DNA of 64,000 nt from contig JAAZYR010000002.1 of NCBI GenBank assembly GCA_014239555.1, positions 124,001 to 188,000 of the forward strand, read 5' to 3'. Positions 50,555 through 59,144 of the stretch are shown here, piece after piece. Below the pieces are notes generated by a model that was given only the letters and a program-made list of their open reading frames with translations, had not been told where the DNA came from and did not search any database. Each line of letters opens with the position of its first letter. Positions within the stretch are counted from its first letter, which is position 1. The position numbers and the translations under genes were made by a program. This DNA comes from Acidimicrobiales bacterium. Its GTDB lineage: Bacteria > Actinomycetota > Acidimicrobiia > Acidimicrobiales > Poriferisodalaceae.

Positions 50555-52279
50555 TTAAGTTCGTCCTTCAATCTCTTCCGATATCGAAAGCCACTGATCT
50601 TCAGCATTTTCTAGGCTTTCCAAGGTCAAAGCCAAAGAGCGGTACGTCTCTTGTTGCGAATCATGTGTAATCGAATCATCTGTCAGGAAAAGGTTGTAGT
50701 CGTCTCGCTCGAGCGCGAGTTTTTCTATCTCTGCTTCAACCTCTTTCAACTTGTAACGGAGCGTCGACAAAGAGCGACCCGATCGTTGCCTCTCTTTTGT
50801 TTTGGGTTTCGAACGAGGATTGTTTGGCAGGGGTTCCGATCTGGCTTGTTCCCATACCGCTTCACCCGCGCCCAGGTGGCGGAACCCCCCCTTGCCTAGG
50901 GCGACGACATGTTCGACGGTTCGCTCAAGGAGGGCGCGGTCGTGAGTAACTACTACTAGCGCTCCACGAAACGTGTCCAACCATTCTTCGAGGGCACGGA
51001 GGGTGTCCAAGTCAAGGTCATTTGTGGGTTCATCAAGGAGAAGAACGTTCGGTTCAGAAGCGAGAACAGACATGAGCTGCAACCTTCGTTGTTCGCCACC
51101 CGAAAGGGTTCTGACCTGAGCTCGGTGTGTCGCTGGTTCAAACCAAAAACGCCCAAGAAGGCTTGTGTGACGGTGGTCAAGTCGTGAACCGGGACCAGCG
51201 ACGATCTCTTCCACACTGGCATCTTGGTCGAGGGTTTGGCCCGTTTGGTCGAAGTAGCCAATTCGAATAGTTGAGCCGTAGTTCACCGTCCCGGTTGTTG
51301 GCTTCCGTTGGCCGGCAATCACGTCCAGCAGAGTCGATTTTCCGACTCCATTTGGTCCTACAACTCCCAAGCGTTCCGTTGACGACATCAACAGATTGAC
51401 GCTGTCGAAAAGTGTCTTGCCGCCGACTTCGGCACCTACATTCTCAAGGTCTATAACTTGTCGTCCAAGCCGTTGTTGACCAAAATCATTTAGGGCCAAC
51501 GGACCAATTCGCTGTTCTTGTCGAGTCGGCGTTGCGAGAGTTCGTTGGGCGATCGCTAGTCGAGACTTAGATTTTCTTCGTCGAGCCCGAGCCCCTCGCT
51601 GTAGCCACGCGAGTTCTTTTCGCTCCAGAACTCGCCGTGTTGCTTCGTCGCGCTCAGATTTAGCTTGCCTTTCTGCCTTTGCGAGTAAATGAGATTGATA
51701 GCCGCCCTCGACTACGAAAGCCCCATCCGATGACAGTTCGATTGTTTTGGTGGCAACGCGGTCAATCAGATACCGGTCATGAGATACGAATACGACTCCT
51801 CCGGCGAAGTTTTTGATGACGCGTTCTAGGTATTCAATTCCCTCAATATCCAAATGGTTAGTTGGTTCGTCAAGGATCAGAAGACCCGCTTCACTATTTT
51901 CAAGAACCGCTGCTAGCGCAGCCCGTTTCTGTTGACCCCCGGAAAGAGATGCGATGTTTCTGTTGGCAATCTCTGTCAATCCCAGCCGATCTATGGCGGC
52001 TTTAGCTTGCCAATCTGATCCGATGGCGTCGCTCACGGTTCCTTCGCCCAACTCAGGCCGTTGACTAAGAAATGAGATCGCAAGGTCCGCCCGACGTCGT
52101 ATCACACCTTGATCGGCGGTTTCAGTGCCTGCAAGCACGTTGAGTAATGTCGATTTGCCGGATCCGTTGATGCCCAAGATTCCGACTCGGTCTTTTTCGT
52201 CGACAGTAAATGAGAGATCAACAAACAAAGTCTTTGTTGGCCAAACGAGAGAAATGCTACTGACGTCCACCAGGTTCAT
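50555..52279 (-). CDS. ABC-F family ribosome-associated ATPase (Uup-like)
   Basis: 574 residues with two ABC domains and no membrane segments. Walker A: GINGSGKSTLLN and GPNGVGKSTLLD; signatures LSGGQQKRAAL and LSGGEQRRLQL; Walker B LLILDEPTNHLD and VLLLDEPTNDLD. The linker (RVLERKELAWLQRGARARRRKSKSRLA) is the P-site tRNA-interaction motif, and the C-terminus is a coiled coil (RYKLKEVEAEIEKLALERDDYN), as in Uup. ABC-F proteins act on stalled or antibiotic-bound ribosomes. The ATG at 52279 is chosen over 52288 and TTG 52303. Confidence 0.93.
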   Translation of the reverse strand: MNLVDVSSISLVWPTKTLFVDLSFTVDEKDRVGILGINGSGKSTLLNVLAGTETADQGVIRRRADLAISFLSQRPELGEGTVSDAIGSDWQAKAAIDRLGLTEIANRNIASLSGGQQKRAALAAVLENSEAGLLILDEPTNHLDIEGIEYLERVIKNFAGGVVFVSHDRYLIDRVATKTIELSSDGAFVVEGGYQSHLLAKAERQAKSERDEATRRVLERKELAWLQRGARARRRKSKSRLAIAQRTLATPTRQEQRIGPLALNDFGQQRLGRQVIDLENVGAEVGGKTLFDSVNLLMSSTERLGVVGPNGVGKSTLLDVIAGQRKPTTGTVNYGSTIRIGYFDQTGQTLDQDASVEEIVAGPGSRLDHRHTSLLGRFWFEPATHRAQVRTLSGGEQRRLQLMSVLASEPNVLLLDEPTNDLDLDTLRALEEWLDTFRGALVVVTHDRALLERTVEHVVALGKGGFRHLGAGEAVWEQARSEPLPNNPRSKPKTKERQRSGRSLSTLRYKLKEVEAEIEKLALERDDYNLFLTDDSITHDSQQETYRSLALTLESLENAEDQWLSISEEIEGRT

Positions 52280-52310
52280 TGTTTGCATCCGCTCGCGATG
52301 CAAAGACCGA

Positions 52311-52832
52311 TCAGGTCCGCAGAAGAATCCAAGTCAACCGACCAGTGGCGTCTTGGAGCCGAACTTCAATATTCGCTTGGGCTCCGCCTTCGACACGTGT
52401 TGCTACGCAGTTGAATGAGCTGCCGATCGGCGCCACCAGGTACTCACCGTCGCCGCAGTCAATCATGAGGTCAAATCCAACTTGGTAGGCAACTTCGTCG
52501 GCCAAAAGTGCCTCGGCGTTTACTAGTTGAAGAGGATGGTGTTTGTGGGCGTAGGAGTATTGGCCTTGTGCGTCAATTATGCGAACTTGGAGTTCGTAGT
52601 ACTGGCCTGCTACTTCGCTGGCGCAGATAAACACGGACTCTGGAGTCATTACTACGTCTTCGGGACAATCAACCATGCCCAGTTCGACTGGGAGGATGTC
52701 GCTGCCAGCCTTATCCTGCAACTCGCGCTCAAGTTGAGTTTGGTCGGGTCCACCACCACAGGCAGAAATAAGCGCAGCCGTCGTTATCAGGGCCACGGCG
52801 ATCAGCTTTTGAGGGTTCAGTTGCAGCATCAT
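52311..52832 (-). CDS. Lipoprotein with DUF4333-like repeats
   Basis: 173 residues from the ATG pair at 52832. The signal peptide ends in the lipobox LISAC, so the protein is surface-anchored. Two similar segments follow, VDCPEDVVMTPESVFICAS and IDCGDGEYLVAPIGSSFNC, each with two Cys around a Gly/Pro turn, the pattern of the actinobacterial DUF4333 domain. Function unknown. It lies 31 bp upstream of the ABC-F start on the same strand. Confidence 0.7.
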   Translation of the reverse strand: MMLQLNPQKLIAVALITTAALISACGGGPDQTQLERELQDKAGSDILPVELGMVDCPEDVVMTPESVFICASEVAGQYYELQVRIIDAQGQYSYAHKHHPLQLVNAEALLADEVAYQVGFDLMIDCGDGEYLVAPIGSSFNCVATRVEGGAQANIEVRLQDATGRLTWILLRT

Positions 52833-52904
52833 TTCCTCGTCAACCAAATTCGCTCTGGATGACAATAGCCCGCTTCACGGCCCAGATAGACCGCGCTGCG
52901 CCGG

Positions 52905-54548
52905 TCAAATAAATGGTTTTTCTTGGTATCGCCCGAAGACGTCGGCGAGAGTCGTCGTGATTTCACCAACTGTGGCGTGTGTTCTCACCGTTTCAATGAG
53001 CGACGGCATCAAATTCGCATCAGTCTCAGCGACGCGACTCAATGCGATGAGAGCTTCATCTACCGCCTGCTGGCTTCGGGCGCTCTTAATTTGTTGAAGA
53101 CTCTTTATCTGACGTTTTTCATCTTCAGGAGTAATTTTTAGAAGATCGATTTGGTCCTCTTTGTTTCCCTCAGTGAAGTCGTTTACCCCCACGACAACAC
53201 GCCTACCAGCGTTGACCTTTTTCTCAAAGTCATAGGCAGCATCGGCAATGCTTCCCTGGTACCAGCCTTCATCAATTAACTGAAAGGCCCCTTCGAGCAT
53301 CGATCCGTCTCCCGCCTCAGCAATATGACTAAACATGGCTTCGGCTTCAGCCTCGAGTTGATCAGTGAGTTCCTCCACGAACCAACTCCCACCGAGGGGG
53401 TCAACTACATCCGTTACCCCAGTCTCATGAGCGATGATCTGTTGGGTGCGCAGAGCAATGCGCGCGGCTTTTTCCGTCGGTAAGGCGAGGGCTTCATCCA
53501 TCGAATTCGTATGCAGACTTTGCGTTCCACCCAGAACTCCTGCAAGAGCCTCAATCGCAGTTCGAGCGATGTTGATCTCGGGTTGCTGGGCGGTTAACGA
53601 GACCCCTGCGGTCTGCGTATGAAACCGCAGCATCATCGACTTCGGGTCTTGAGCCCCGTAGTGCTCTTTCATCCAGCGCGCCCAGATTCGGCGCGCGGCT
53701 CGATACTTTGCGATCTCTTCGAAGAAGTCAATGTGAGCATTAAAGAAGAAGCTGAGTCGCGGGGCGAAATCGTCTACATGAAGACCCCGTTGCACTGCTG
53801 CTTCAACGTAAGCGAAGCCGTTACCAAGAGTGAAGGCGAGTTCTTGAGCCGCCGTCGAGCCCGCTTCTCGTATGTGATAGCCACTGATTGAAACAGAGTT
53901 CCATCTAGGCATTTCGTTTTTCGAGAATTCGATTGTGTCAGCTACGAGCCGCATCGAAGGTCGCGGCGGAAAGACCCATTCCTTCTGAGCTTGGTATTCC
54001 TTAAGAATGTCGTTTTGGAGTGTTCCTCCTAAAAGACTTCTGTCTGCTCCTTGGTCTTCTGCGTTTGCTACGAACATGGCCCAAATGGTCGCTGCAGGCG
54101 CGTTTATCGTCATCGACGTCGTTGTGTCCTCAAGATCAATCCCGTCGTAGAGAACCCTCATATCTTCGATGGTGTCAACCGCTACGCCACAACGACCAAC
54201 TTCTCCCACCGAGAGAACATCGTCACTATCGAGACCCATCAGCGTTGGCATGTCGAAAGCGGTTGACAGACCACCTCCTCCAGCAGAAAGAATCTCTTTG
54301 AACCGCGCGTTCGTGTCCTCGGGGGTTCCGAAGCCCGCAAACATACGCATGGTCCACAGGCGGCCCCGGTAACCACTCGAATGCACTCCGCGGGTATAGG
54401 GGTATTGGCCAGGCCATCCGATGCGTTCGTCGGGTTCGGCGCCCGCTGGGCTGTAAAGCGGTTTCACTGGAATGCCGCTCATAGTTTCGTAGTCCACGTC
54501 GCGGCTCTGATCAGCTTGGTGCTCTAATTCCCACTGCTCTCGTGTCAC
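52905..54548 (-). CDS. Acyl-CoA mutase large subunit (methylmalonyl-CoA mutase family)
   Basis: 547 residues from GTG 54548, which has GGGAG 6 nt upstream; the frame stays open to 54797 without similarity. Family motifs: YPYTRGVHSSGYRGRLWTMR, AFDMPTLMGLDSDD, GTLQNDILKEY, WNSVSISGYHIREAGSTA, RFHTQTAGVSLTAQQPEIN and GGTQSLHTNSMDEALALP. This catalytic barrel rearranges acyl-CoA carbon skeletons with adenosylcobalamin. The B12-binding domain is missing and no small subunit is adjacent, so a partner must be encoded elsewhere. Methylmalonyl-, isobutyryl- or other acyl-CoA could be the substrate; the HSSGYRG segment differs from the YPTMY of classic methylmalonyl-CoA mutase. Confidence 0.9.
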   Translation of the reverse strand: MTREQWELEHQADQSRDVDYETMSGIPVKPLYSPAGAEPDERIGWPGQYPYTRGVHSSGYRGRLWTMRMFAGFGTPEDTNARFKEILSAGGGGLSTAFDMPTLMGLDSDDVLSVGEVGRCGVAVDTIEDMRVLYDGIDLEDTTTSMTINAPAATIWAMFVANAEDQGADRSLLGGTLQNDILKEYQAQKEWVFPPRPSMRLVADTIEFSKNEMPRWNSVSISGYHIREAGSTAAQELAFTLGNGFAYVEAAVQRGLHVDDFAPRLSFFFNAHIDFFEEIAKYRAARRIWARWMKEHYGAQDPKSMMLRFHTQTAGVSLTAQQPEINIARTAIEALAGVLGGTQSLHTNSMDEALALPTEKAARIALRTQQIIAHETGVTDVVDPLGGSWFVEELTDQLEAEAEAMFSHIAEAGDGSMLEGAFQLIDEGWYQGSIADAAYDFEKKVNAGRRVVVGVNDFTEGNKEDQIDLLKITPEDEKRQIKSLQQIKSARSQQAVDEALIALSRVAETDANLMPSLIETVRTHATVGEITTTLADVFGRYQEKPFI

Positions 54549-54601
54549 GCGTTTCTCCCAGCTACCCAATCCAGGGCTAAGCGTCTTCAGTCTAGGTCGG
54601 C

Positions 54602-55405
54602 TTAGTCGAGGTGCCCCAGGTGGTCTATAGGTCCTTGTCCTGCACCCAGTTTCCAATTGACGGCGCGGCGTATGGCTTGCATAGTGAAATCTTGGGCGGC
54701 TAGTGCAGCATCGACGGCAGACACCCCTCTGGCTAAGCCAGCAGCAATCGCCGCGGAGAGAGTGTCTCCGGTACCGCGAACGTTGGTAGTTATACAACGC
54801 TCATTTTCTAGTGTGATTGTCTTACCACCCGAAGCGATGATGTCGACCATCATGTGAGAAGACCTCCGACCGCCGGTCAAAACGACAACTTCCGGACCCA
54901 TGTTCGCGAGTTCTAGCGCTGCGTCGCGAAGAGCTTGCGTGTCGTCTGCAATCGTCCTTCCTAACAGCCGCATTGCTTCAAGATGGTTCGGAGTCACGAC
55001 TAGAGCATGAGGAATTAGCCTCTCAGAGATCAAGCGATCGATCGCTTCGCTGTATAGCTGACGCCCATGTCGATCAACCATTACCGGATCGACAACTAAA
55101 GAGGGCAACGCTCCGGCCTCTGCCAACTCTGCAACCAGGAGAGTGTTCTCTTCAGAGAACAGCAATCCTGTCTTCACGCCCGATACCACGAAATCATCTA
55201 AAACGGATTCGACCTGGGAGCGAACAACACCAGCGGGTACTGGGAAAGCTGACCGAACCTCTTGGGTGTTTTGTGAAGAAACAACTGTAACGGCGCACAC
55301 ACCGTGGACAGCCTGAACGGCGAAAGTACGCAAGTCTGCTTGTAGGCCCGATCCCCCTCCCGAGTCTGAACCCGCGATTGTTAGTACCACTGGTGGCTGA
55401 GTCAC
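54602..55405 (-). CDS. thiD: Hydroxymethylpyrimidine/phosphomethylpyrimidine kinase
   Basis: 267 residues. ThiD phosphorylates HMP twice for thiamin synthesis. Motifs: LTIAGSDSGGGSGLQADLRTFAVQAVHG, SGVKTGLL, VVDPVMVDRHGRQLY, VVTPNHLEAMRLLG, and the anion hole RGTGDTLSAAIAAGLARG. GTG start at 55405. A 29-bp inverted repeat begins 2 bp upstream of the start, shared with the divergent AcoX-like gene. No TPP riboswitch fits in the 52-bp gap. Confidence 0.96.
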   Translation of the reverse strand: MTQPPVVLTIAGSDSGGGSGLQADLRTFAVQAVHGVCAVTVVSSQNTQEVRSAFPVPAGVVRSQVESVLDDFVVSGVKTGLLFSEENTLLVAELAEAGALPSLVVDPVMVDRHGRQLYSEAIDRLISERLIPHALVVTPNHLEAMRLLGRTIADDTQALRDAALELANMGPEVVVLTGGRRSSHMMVDIIASGGKTITLENERCITTNVRGTGDTLSAAIAAGLARGVSAVDAALAAQDFTMQAIRRAVNWKLGAGQGPIDHLGHLD

Positions 55406-55407
55406 TC

Positions 55408-55436
55408 AGTTGTTGTATCAGACTGATGGAACAACT
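55408..55436. promoter_or_regulatory. 29-bp inverted repeat in the thiD/acoX divergent promoter
   Basis: The outer arms AGTTGTT (55408-55414) and AACAACT (55430-55436) and the inner arms ATCAG (55417-55421) and CTGAT (55423-55427) are perfectly paired around A55422; only two base pairs mismatch. It starts 2 bp from the thiD GTG and covers the expected -35 region of the AcoX-like gene, so a dimeric regulator could control both genes. Confidence 0.6.
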
Positions 55437-55445
55437 TTCCTTGCC

Positions 55446-55451
55446 TAGGGT
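55446..55451 (+). promoter_or_regulatory. -10 element for a leaderless acoX-like transcript
   Basis: TAGGGT ends 6 nt before GTG 55458. The -35 region would fall inside the inverted repeat at 55408-55436. Confidence 0.4.
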
Positions 55452-55457
55452 GAGGCT

Positions 55458-56498
55458 GTGACAGATCGCCCCGCCACTATCGGAATTATTGCCAACCCCG
55501 TTTCGGGTCGCGACATTCGTCGGGTAGCGGCCCGCGGCGGGATCTCTAGCACCGAAGATAAGCGAAACCGCATTGCTCGAGCCGTTATTGGCGCTGTTGC
55601 AGCGGGCGCGCGTCACATCGTCGCAATGAAAGAGCCATTCGGTATCGCCAGTGGGGCGTTAGCTGATCTGAGGCTGGAGGCCGAGCTAGAAATTCTTGAC
55701 GTGAACGCCCGGGTTGATCCAAGGGATACAGAACGAGCGGCCTTAGAAATGAAAAAACGTCACGTGGATGTCATCATCACACTTGGGGGCGATGGGACAA
55801 ATCGGACCATCGCCAAAGTCTGGCCTGAAGTCACTTTGGTACCGATGTCGACGGGAACAAACAACGTATTTCCATCACTGGTCGAACCAACAGTCGCCGG
55901 TGCAGCTGCTGGACTGGTTGCGAATGGATTCGTCGACATCGACTTGGTAGCGCCACGCTCAAAAATGATTCATTTGCGTATGACTGATGGGTCTGAAGAT
56001 GCCGCTCTCGTCGATGCAGTAACGCTCGTCAACGATTTCGTGGGTAACCGCATGCCAGTTGACCCAATGAATCTTCGACAGTTATTAGTGTCCGTGGCAC
56101 GACCCGACACGATTGGTGTTTCGTCAATTGCAGGTCTTCACGCAACTTGTGATGTCGATGAGGACGCAGCGATTTTGGTTCGGTGCGGAGACGGAGGTCA
56201 GTGGACTAATTCTCCAATAGCGCCTGGGCTATACAAAAAGGTGCCGGTGCTTGAGGTGACACGAGTTGGTCTCGGTGAAGAAATTGATCTAGTGGGACCC
56301 ACCACGTTGGCTTTTGACGGCGACAGGGAACACCAAATTTTTACGGAAGAGCCTGTGGTAGCTGTCGTGCGTCGCGACGGACCTAGGGTGGTAAACGTGA
56401 GGGCCGCTCTCTCTGCAGGGGCTTCCCAAGGCATTTTCTTCTCGGATTCACTTGCTGTTCCCAGCCTTGGCGATAACTCAGACGGTGACGAGTTATAG
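55458..56498 (+). CDS. AcoX-like ATP-NAD-kinase-fold protein
   Basis: 346 residues, GTG start at leaderless spacing from TAGGGT. The N-terminus IGIIANPVSGRDIRRVAARGG and the kinase loop IITLGGDGTNRTIAKVW, then STGTNNVFP, are characteristic of the AcoX family, an NAD-kinase relative found in acetoin catabolism operons. No acoABC genes are here, so acetoin is not supported; the neighbouring pncB could hint at a pyridine nucleotide link. Enzymatic activity of AcoX is not well established. Confidence 0.88.
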   Translation: MTDRPATIGIIANPVSGRDIRRVAARGGISSTEDKRNRIARAVIGAVAAGARHIVAMKEPFGIASGALADLRLEAELEILDVNARVDPRDTERAALEMKKRHVDVIITLGGDGTNRTIAKVWPEVTLVPMSTGTNNVFPSLVEPTVAGAAAGLVANGFVDIDLVAPRSKMIHLRMTDGSEDAALVDAVTLVNDFVGNRMPVDPMNLRQLLVSVARPDTIGVSSIAGLHATCDVDEDAAILVRCGDGGQWTNSPIAPGLYKKVPVLEVTRVGLGEEIDLVGPTTLAFDGDREHQIFTEEPVVAVVRRDGPRVVNVRAALSAGASQGIFFSDSLAVPSLGDNSDGDEL

Positions 56499-56528
56499 CC
56501 ACTTCGAACTGCATCTAGCTCTGTTGGA

Positions 56529-57833
56529 TCAGATGGTGTGAGCTTCAAATGGCGGTTGTGAGTCCAACGCTCGCATTGAATCAGGCAGTTCTATTCGAGC
56601 CCGTCGATGAAACTCCCGGTCAACGTCAAGGGTGTGTGGATACGCCGGCTCGCAGGCTCTGAACAGAGGCACATGGAGTGCTCTGGCGTCGGGAGGGCCG
56701 GGGCGGTCATACTGCACCAACACTTCATCGACCGCTTGTCCGTTGTCGATGACGCGATACGGGCGCACGACCCCACCTCGAGTTGCCTTTCCTTCGGAGG
56801 ATTTAGCCACAGGTACGACCGGCTCGTAGGTTCCCGACCGTCGTGCTATACCGACAAGCTTGTAGACCATTCCTGCGGTGGCATGGCCAGATCCCACCAC
56901 AAGTTGGGTTCCGACTCCGTAACCATCGATTGGGTGGCCGGCTAATTCGGCAATTCGGTACTCGTCGAGGTCGCCCGACACGACAATGCGCGTCGACTCT
57001 GCCCCGTTCGCGTCAAGTTTTTTCCGGGCGCGAAGTGCTTCCTCAGCTAAGTCACCTGAGTCAATACGAATCGCTCCGGGGACTCCCCCCAGCCTTTTAG
57101 CCGCCGCGAGAGCGCGATCAATGCCCGTTTCGATTTCGTAGGTATCAACCAAAAGCGTCGTTTCAAGTCCGTGCGCTTTAATTTGTGCTTCAAAAGCGGA
57201 TTCTTCGTCATCGTGTGCCAACGTAAACGCGTGGGCTGAAGTCCCGGCTGTAGGAAGGTCAAAGCGGATACCCGCTTCCATATTTGAGGTGGCGTCGAAG
57301 CCTACGAGCCAAGCCGCCCTCGCTGCTGCTACTGCCGCCTCTTCGTGCGTCCGCCTGCCGCCCATCTCAATTAGGTGCCGCCCCCCAGCAACGTCATGCA
57401 TCCGTGCCGCTGCGGATGCCACGGCGCAGTCGTGGTTGAGTACCGACAACACAAGCGTTTCGAGGAGAAGACCAGCACCAAAAGAACAGTCAACTCTAAG
57501 CACGGGGCTTCCAGGCACATAGAAATCGCCTTCGCGATAGCTCCATACTTCGCCTTCAAACCGGAAAGTATTCAGATGTTCAAGCAGTTCGTCAGTGAAG
57601 CGCCCCAGCTTTGCCAAGTACTCGATTTGAGCCGCCGAAAATTGGAAACGAGCGAGCAGTTCTGCCAGACGTCCAGGTCCAGCTACTACTCCGTACCCTC
57701 GCCCCTGGGGCAGTCGACGCGCGAAGACTTCGAACGTCGCCCGCCGTGATGCAACCCCCGAGCGGAGCGCGGCGTCAAGCATAGTGACCTCATAAAGGTC
57801 CGTCATTAAGGCAGTGCCCATACCCTCAAGCAT
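56529..57833 (-). CDS. pncB: Nicotinate phosphoribosyltransferase
   Basis: 434 residues. PncB makes nicotinate mononucleotide from nicotinate and PRPP in the Preiss-Handler NAD salvage route. Family regions: ALMTDLYEVTMLDAAL, ATFEVFARRLPQGRGYGVVAG, EGEVWSYREGDFYVPGSPVLRVD, MGGRRTHEEAAVAAARAAWLVGF, AIRIDSGDLAEEALRARK and GHPIDGYGVGTQLV. The ATG at 57833 is kept; ATG 57821 is an alternative. Convergent with the AcoX-like gene and divergent from the aminotransferase; an inverted repeat lies in the latter region. Confidence 0.96.
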   Translation of the reverse strand: MLEGMGTALMTDLYEVTMLDAALRSGVASRRATFEVFARRLPQGRGYGVVAGPGRLAELLARFQFSAAQIEYLAKLGRFTDELLEHLNTFRFEGEVWSYREGDFYVPGSPVLRVDCSFGAGLLLETLVLSVLNHDCAVASAAARMHDVAGGRHLIEMGGRRTHEEAAVAAARAAWLVGFDATSNMEAGIRFDLPTAGTSAHAFTLAHDDEESAFEAQIKAHGLETTLLVDTYEIETGIDRALAAAKRLGGVPGAIRIDSGDLAEEALRARKKLDANGAESTRIVVSGDLDEYRIAELAGHPIDGYGVGTQLVVGSGHATAGMVYKLVGIARRSGTYEPVVPVAKSSEGKATRGGVVRPYRVIDNGQAVDEVLVQYDRPGPPDARALHVPLFRACEPAYPHTLDVDREFHRRARIELPDSMRALDSQPPFEAHTI

Positions 57834-57882
57834 GGTTCATTAACTGGCTCGGGGGAAAGGCCAATTATCGATGGCCGTTGTT

Positions 57883-57918
57883 TCGCGCACCTTGGTCGTT
57901 GCTTGTCGCGGTGCGCGA
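57883..57918. promoter_or_regulatory. 9-bp inverted repeat between pncB and the aminotransferase gene
   Basis: TCGCGCACC (57883-57891) and GGTGCGCGA (57910-57918) are perfectly complementary with an 18-nt spacer, in the 133-bp divergent region. Operator half-sites or a hairpin are both possible. Confidence 0.4.
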
Positions 57919-57966
57919 CGCAAAAATAACCGACGGTAGTGGGTCTCTAGGGGCCACACTCCTGTT

Positions 57967-59136
57967 ATGGCTCTCAAGACCTCAAGTCGAACTGACATCG
58001 CTCCGTTTTACGTGATGGAGGTGATGCGCGCCGCAGCCGCACGCGAAATGGCCGGCAGTGAGGTACTGCATCTTGAGGTGGGTCAACCGTCAACCCCGGC
58101 GCCCCAAGGGGCACGCGAGCGCGCGATCGCGGCTATCCAAAATGAACTACTCGGGTACACCTCTGCACTTGGCATGGACGCGCTTCGAGAGCGTTTGAGC
58201 CTCCATTATCAAGACTGGTACGGCGTCAACATAGGGGCCGAGCGGATTGCGATCACAATGGGAGCGAGCGGCGCTTTTACATTGGCGTTTCTGGCATGTT
58301 TCGAGGCCGGTGATCGCGTCGCAGTTCCATCTCCAGGATATCCGTGTTACCGCAACACCCTTGAAGCGCTGGGCGTTGAAGTCGTTGAAGTGCCAGTGGG
58401 GTACGACACCAGATTTCAACCGTCTCCGTCGGTACTTGATGATGTTGGGCCCATCGACGGGATAGTTGTGGCGAGTCCATCTAACCCGACCGGGACCATG
58501 CTCCTTCCTAACGAGCTAACGGAATTGACTCGCTGGTGTAGGGAACGAGGTGTCCGTTTCATTTCCGACGAGATTTACCATGGCATCACCTACGGGACCT
58601 CAGCTCCAACCGCCGCTGCAGAGTGGGAAGAAGCTGTTGTTGTAAATAGCTTCTCGAAGTACTTTTCGATGACCGGATGGCGACTCGGGTGGTTGGTTCT
58701 TCCCAGCGATCTGGTGTCTCCCGTTGAACGCTTGGCCCAAAATGCGTTCATCGCCGCCGCATCAGTTTCACAACATGCTGCGCTTGGCGCATTCGAAAGC
58801 CACAGTGAGCTTGAAGGTAACGTCGAGCGCTACGCCATTAATCGAAGCATTCTCCTCGAGGGTCTACCCAAGGCCGGCATCAGTCAATTAGCTCCTGCCG
58901 ATGGAGCATTTTACATTTGGGCGCAGGTGGATCACTTGTGCGATGACAGCCAAAGCTTGGCGCAAGAGTGGCTAGATGATCTAGGAATTGCAGTCACTCC
59001 CGGCATTGATTTTGATCCCAAAGAGGGATACCGATTTATCCGCTTCTCGTTTGCTGGTTCAACCCGTGAGGTTGAGGAAACCGTACAAAAGTTGACCGAG
59101 TGGGCCTCCGATCCTTCACCTCGAAGAACGCGCTGA
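57967..59136 (+). CDS. PLP-dependent class I/II aminotransferase
   Basis: 389 residues of fold-type I. The pyridoxal-phosphate lysine lies in NSFSKYFSMTGWRLGW, substrate-carboxylate Arg in YRFIRFSFA, and the earlier motifs LEVGQPSTPAP, YTSALGMDALRERL, SPGYPCYRNTLEALG, VASPSNPTGTML and FISDEIYHGITYG are typical of the aspartate-aminotransferase/AlaT-like subfamily. The amino-group donor and acceptor cannot be set from sequence alone. It stands alone, divergent from pncB. Confidence 0.93.
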   Translation: MALKTSSRTDIAPFYVMEVMRAAAAREMAGSEVLHLEVGQPSTPAPQGARERAIAAIQNELLGYTSALGMDALRERLSLHYQDWYGVNIGAERIAITMGASGAFTLAFLACFEAGDRVAVPSPGYPCYRNTLEALGVEVVEVPVGYDTRFQPSPSVLDDVGPIDGIVVASPSNPTGTMLLPNELTELTRWCRERGVRFISDEIYHGITYGTSAPTAAAEWEEAVVVNSFSKYFSMTGWRLGWLVLPSDLVSPVERLAQNAFIAAASVSQHAALGAFESHSELEGNVERYAINRSILLEGLPKAGISQLAPADGAFYIWAQVDHLCDDSQSLAQEWLDDLGIAVTPGIDFDPKEGYRFIRFSFAGSTREVEETVQKLTEWASDPSPRRTR

Positions 59137-59144
59137 GGCCAGGG

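Noticed and set aside
54549..54797. N-terminal extension of the acyl-CoA mutase
   Set aside because: It overlaps thiD out of frame and is Arg/Cys-rich noise; GTG 54548 has a good ribosome-binding site.
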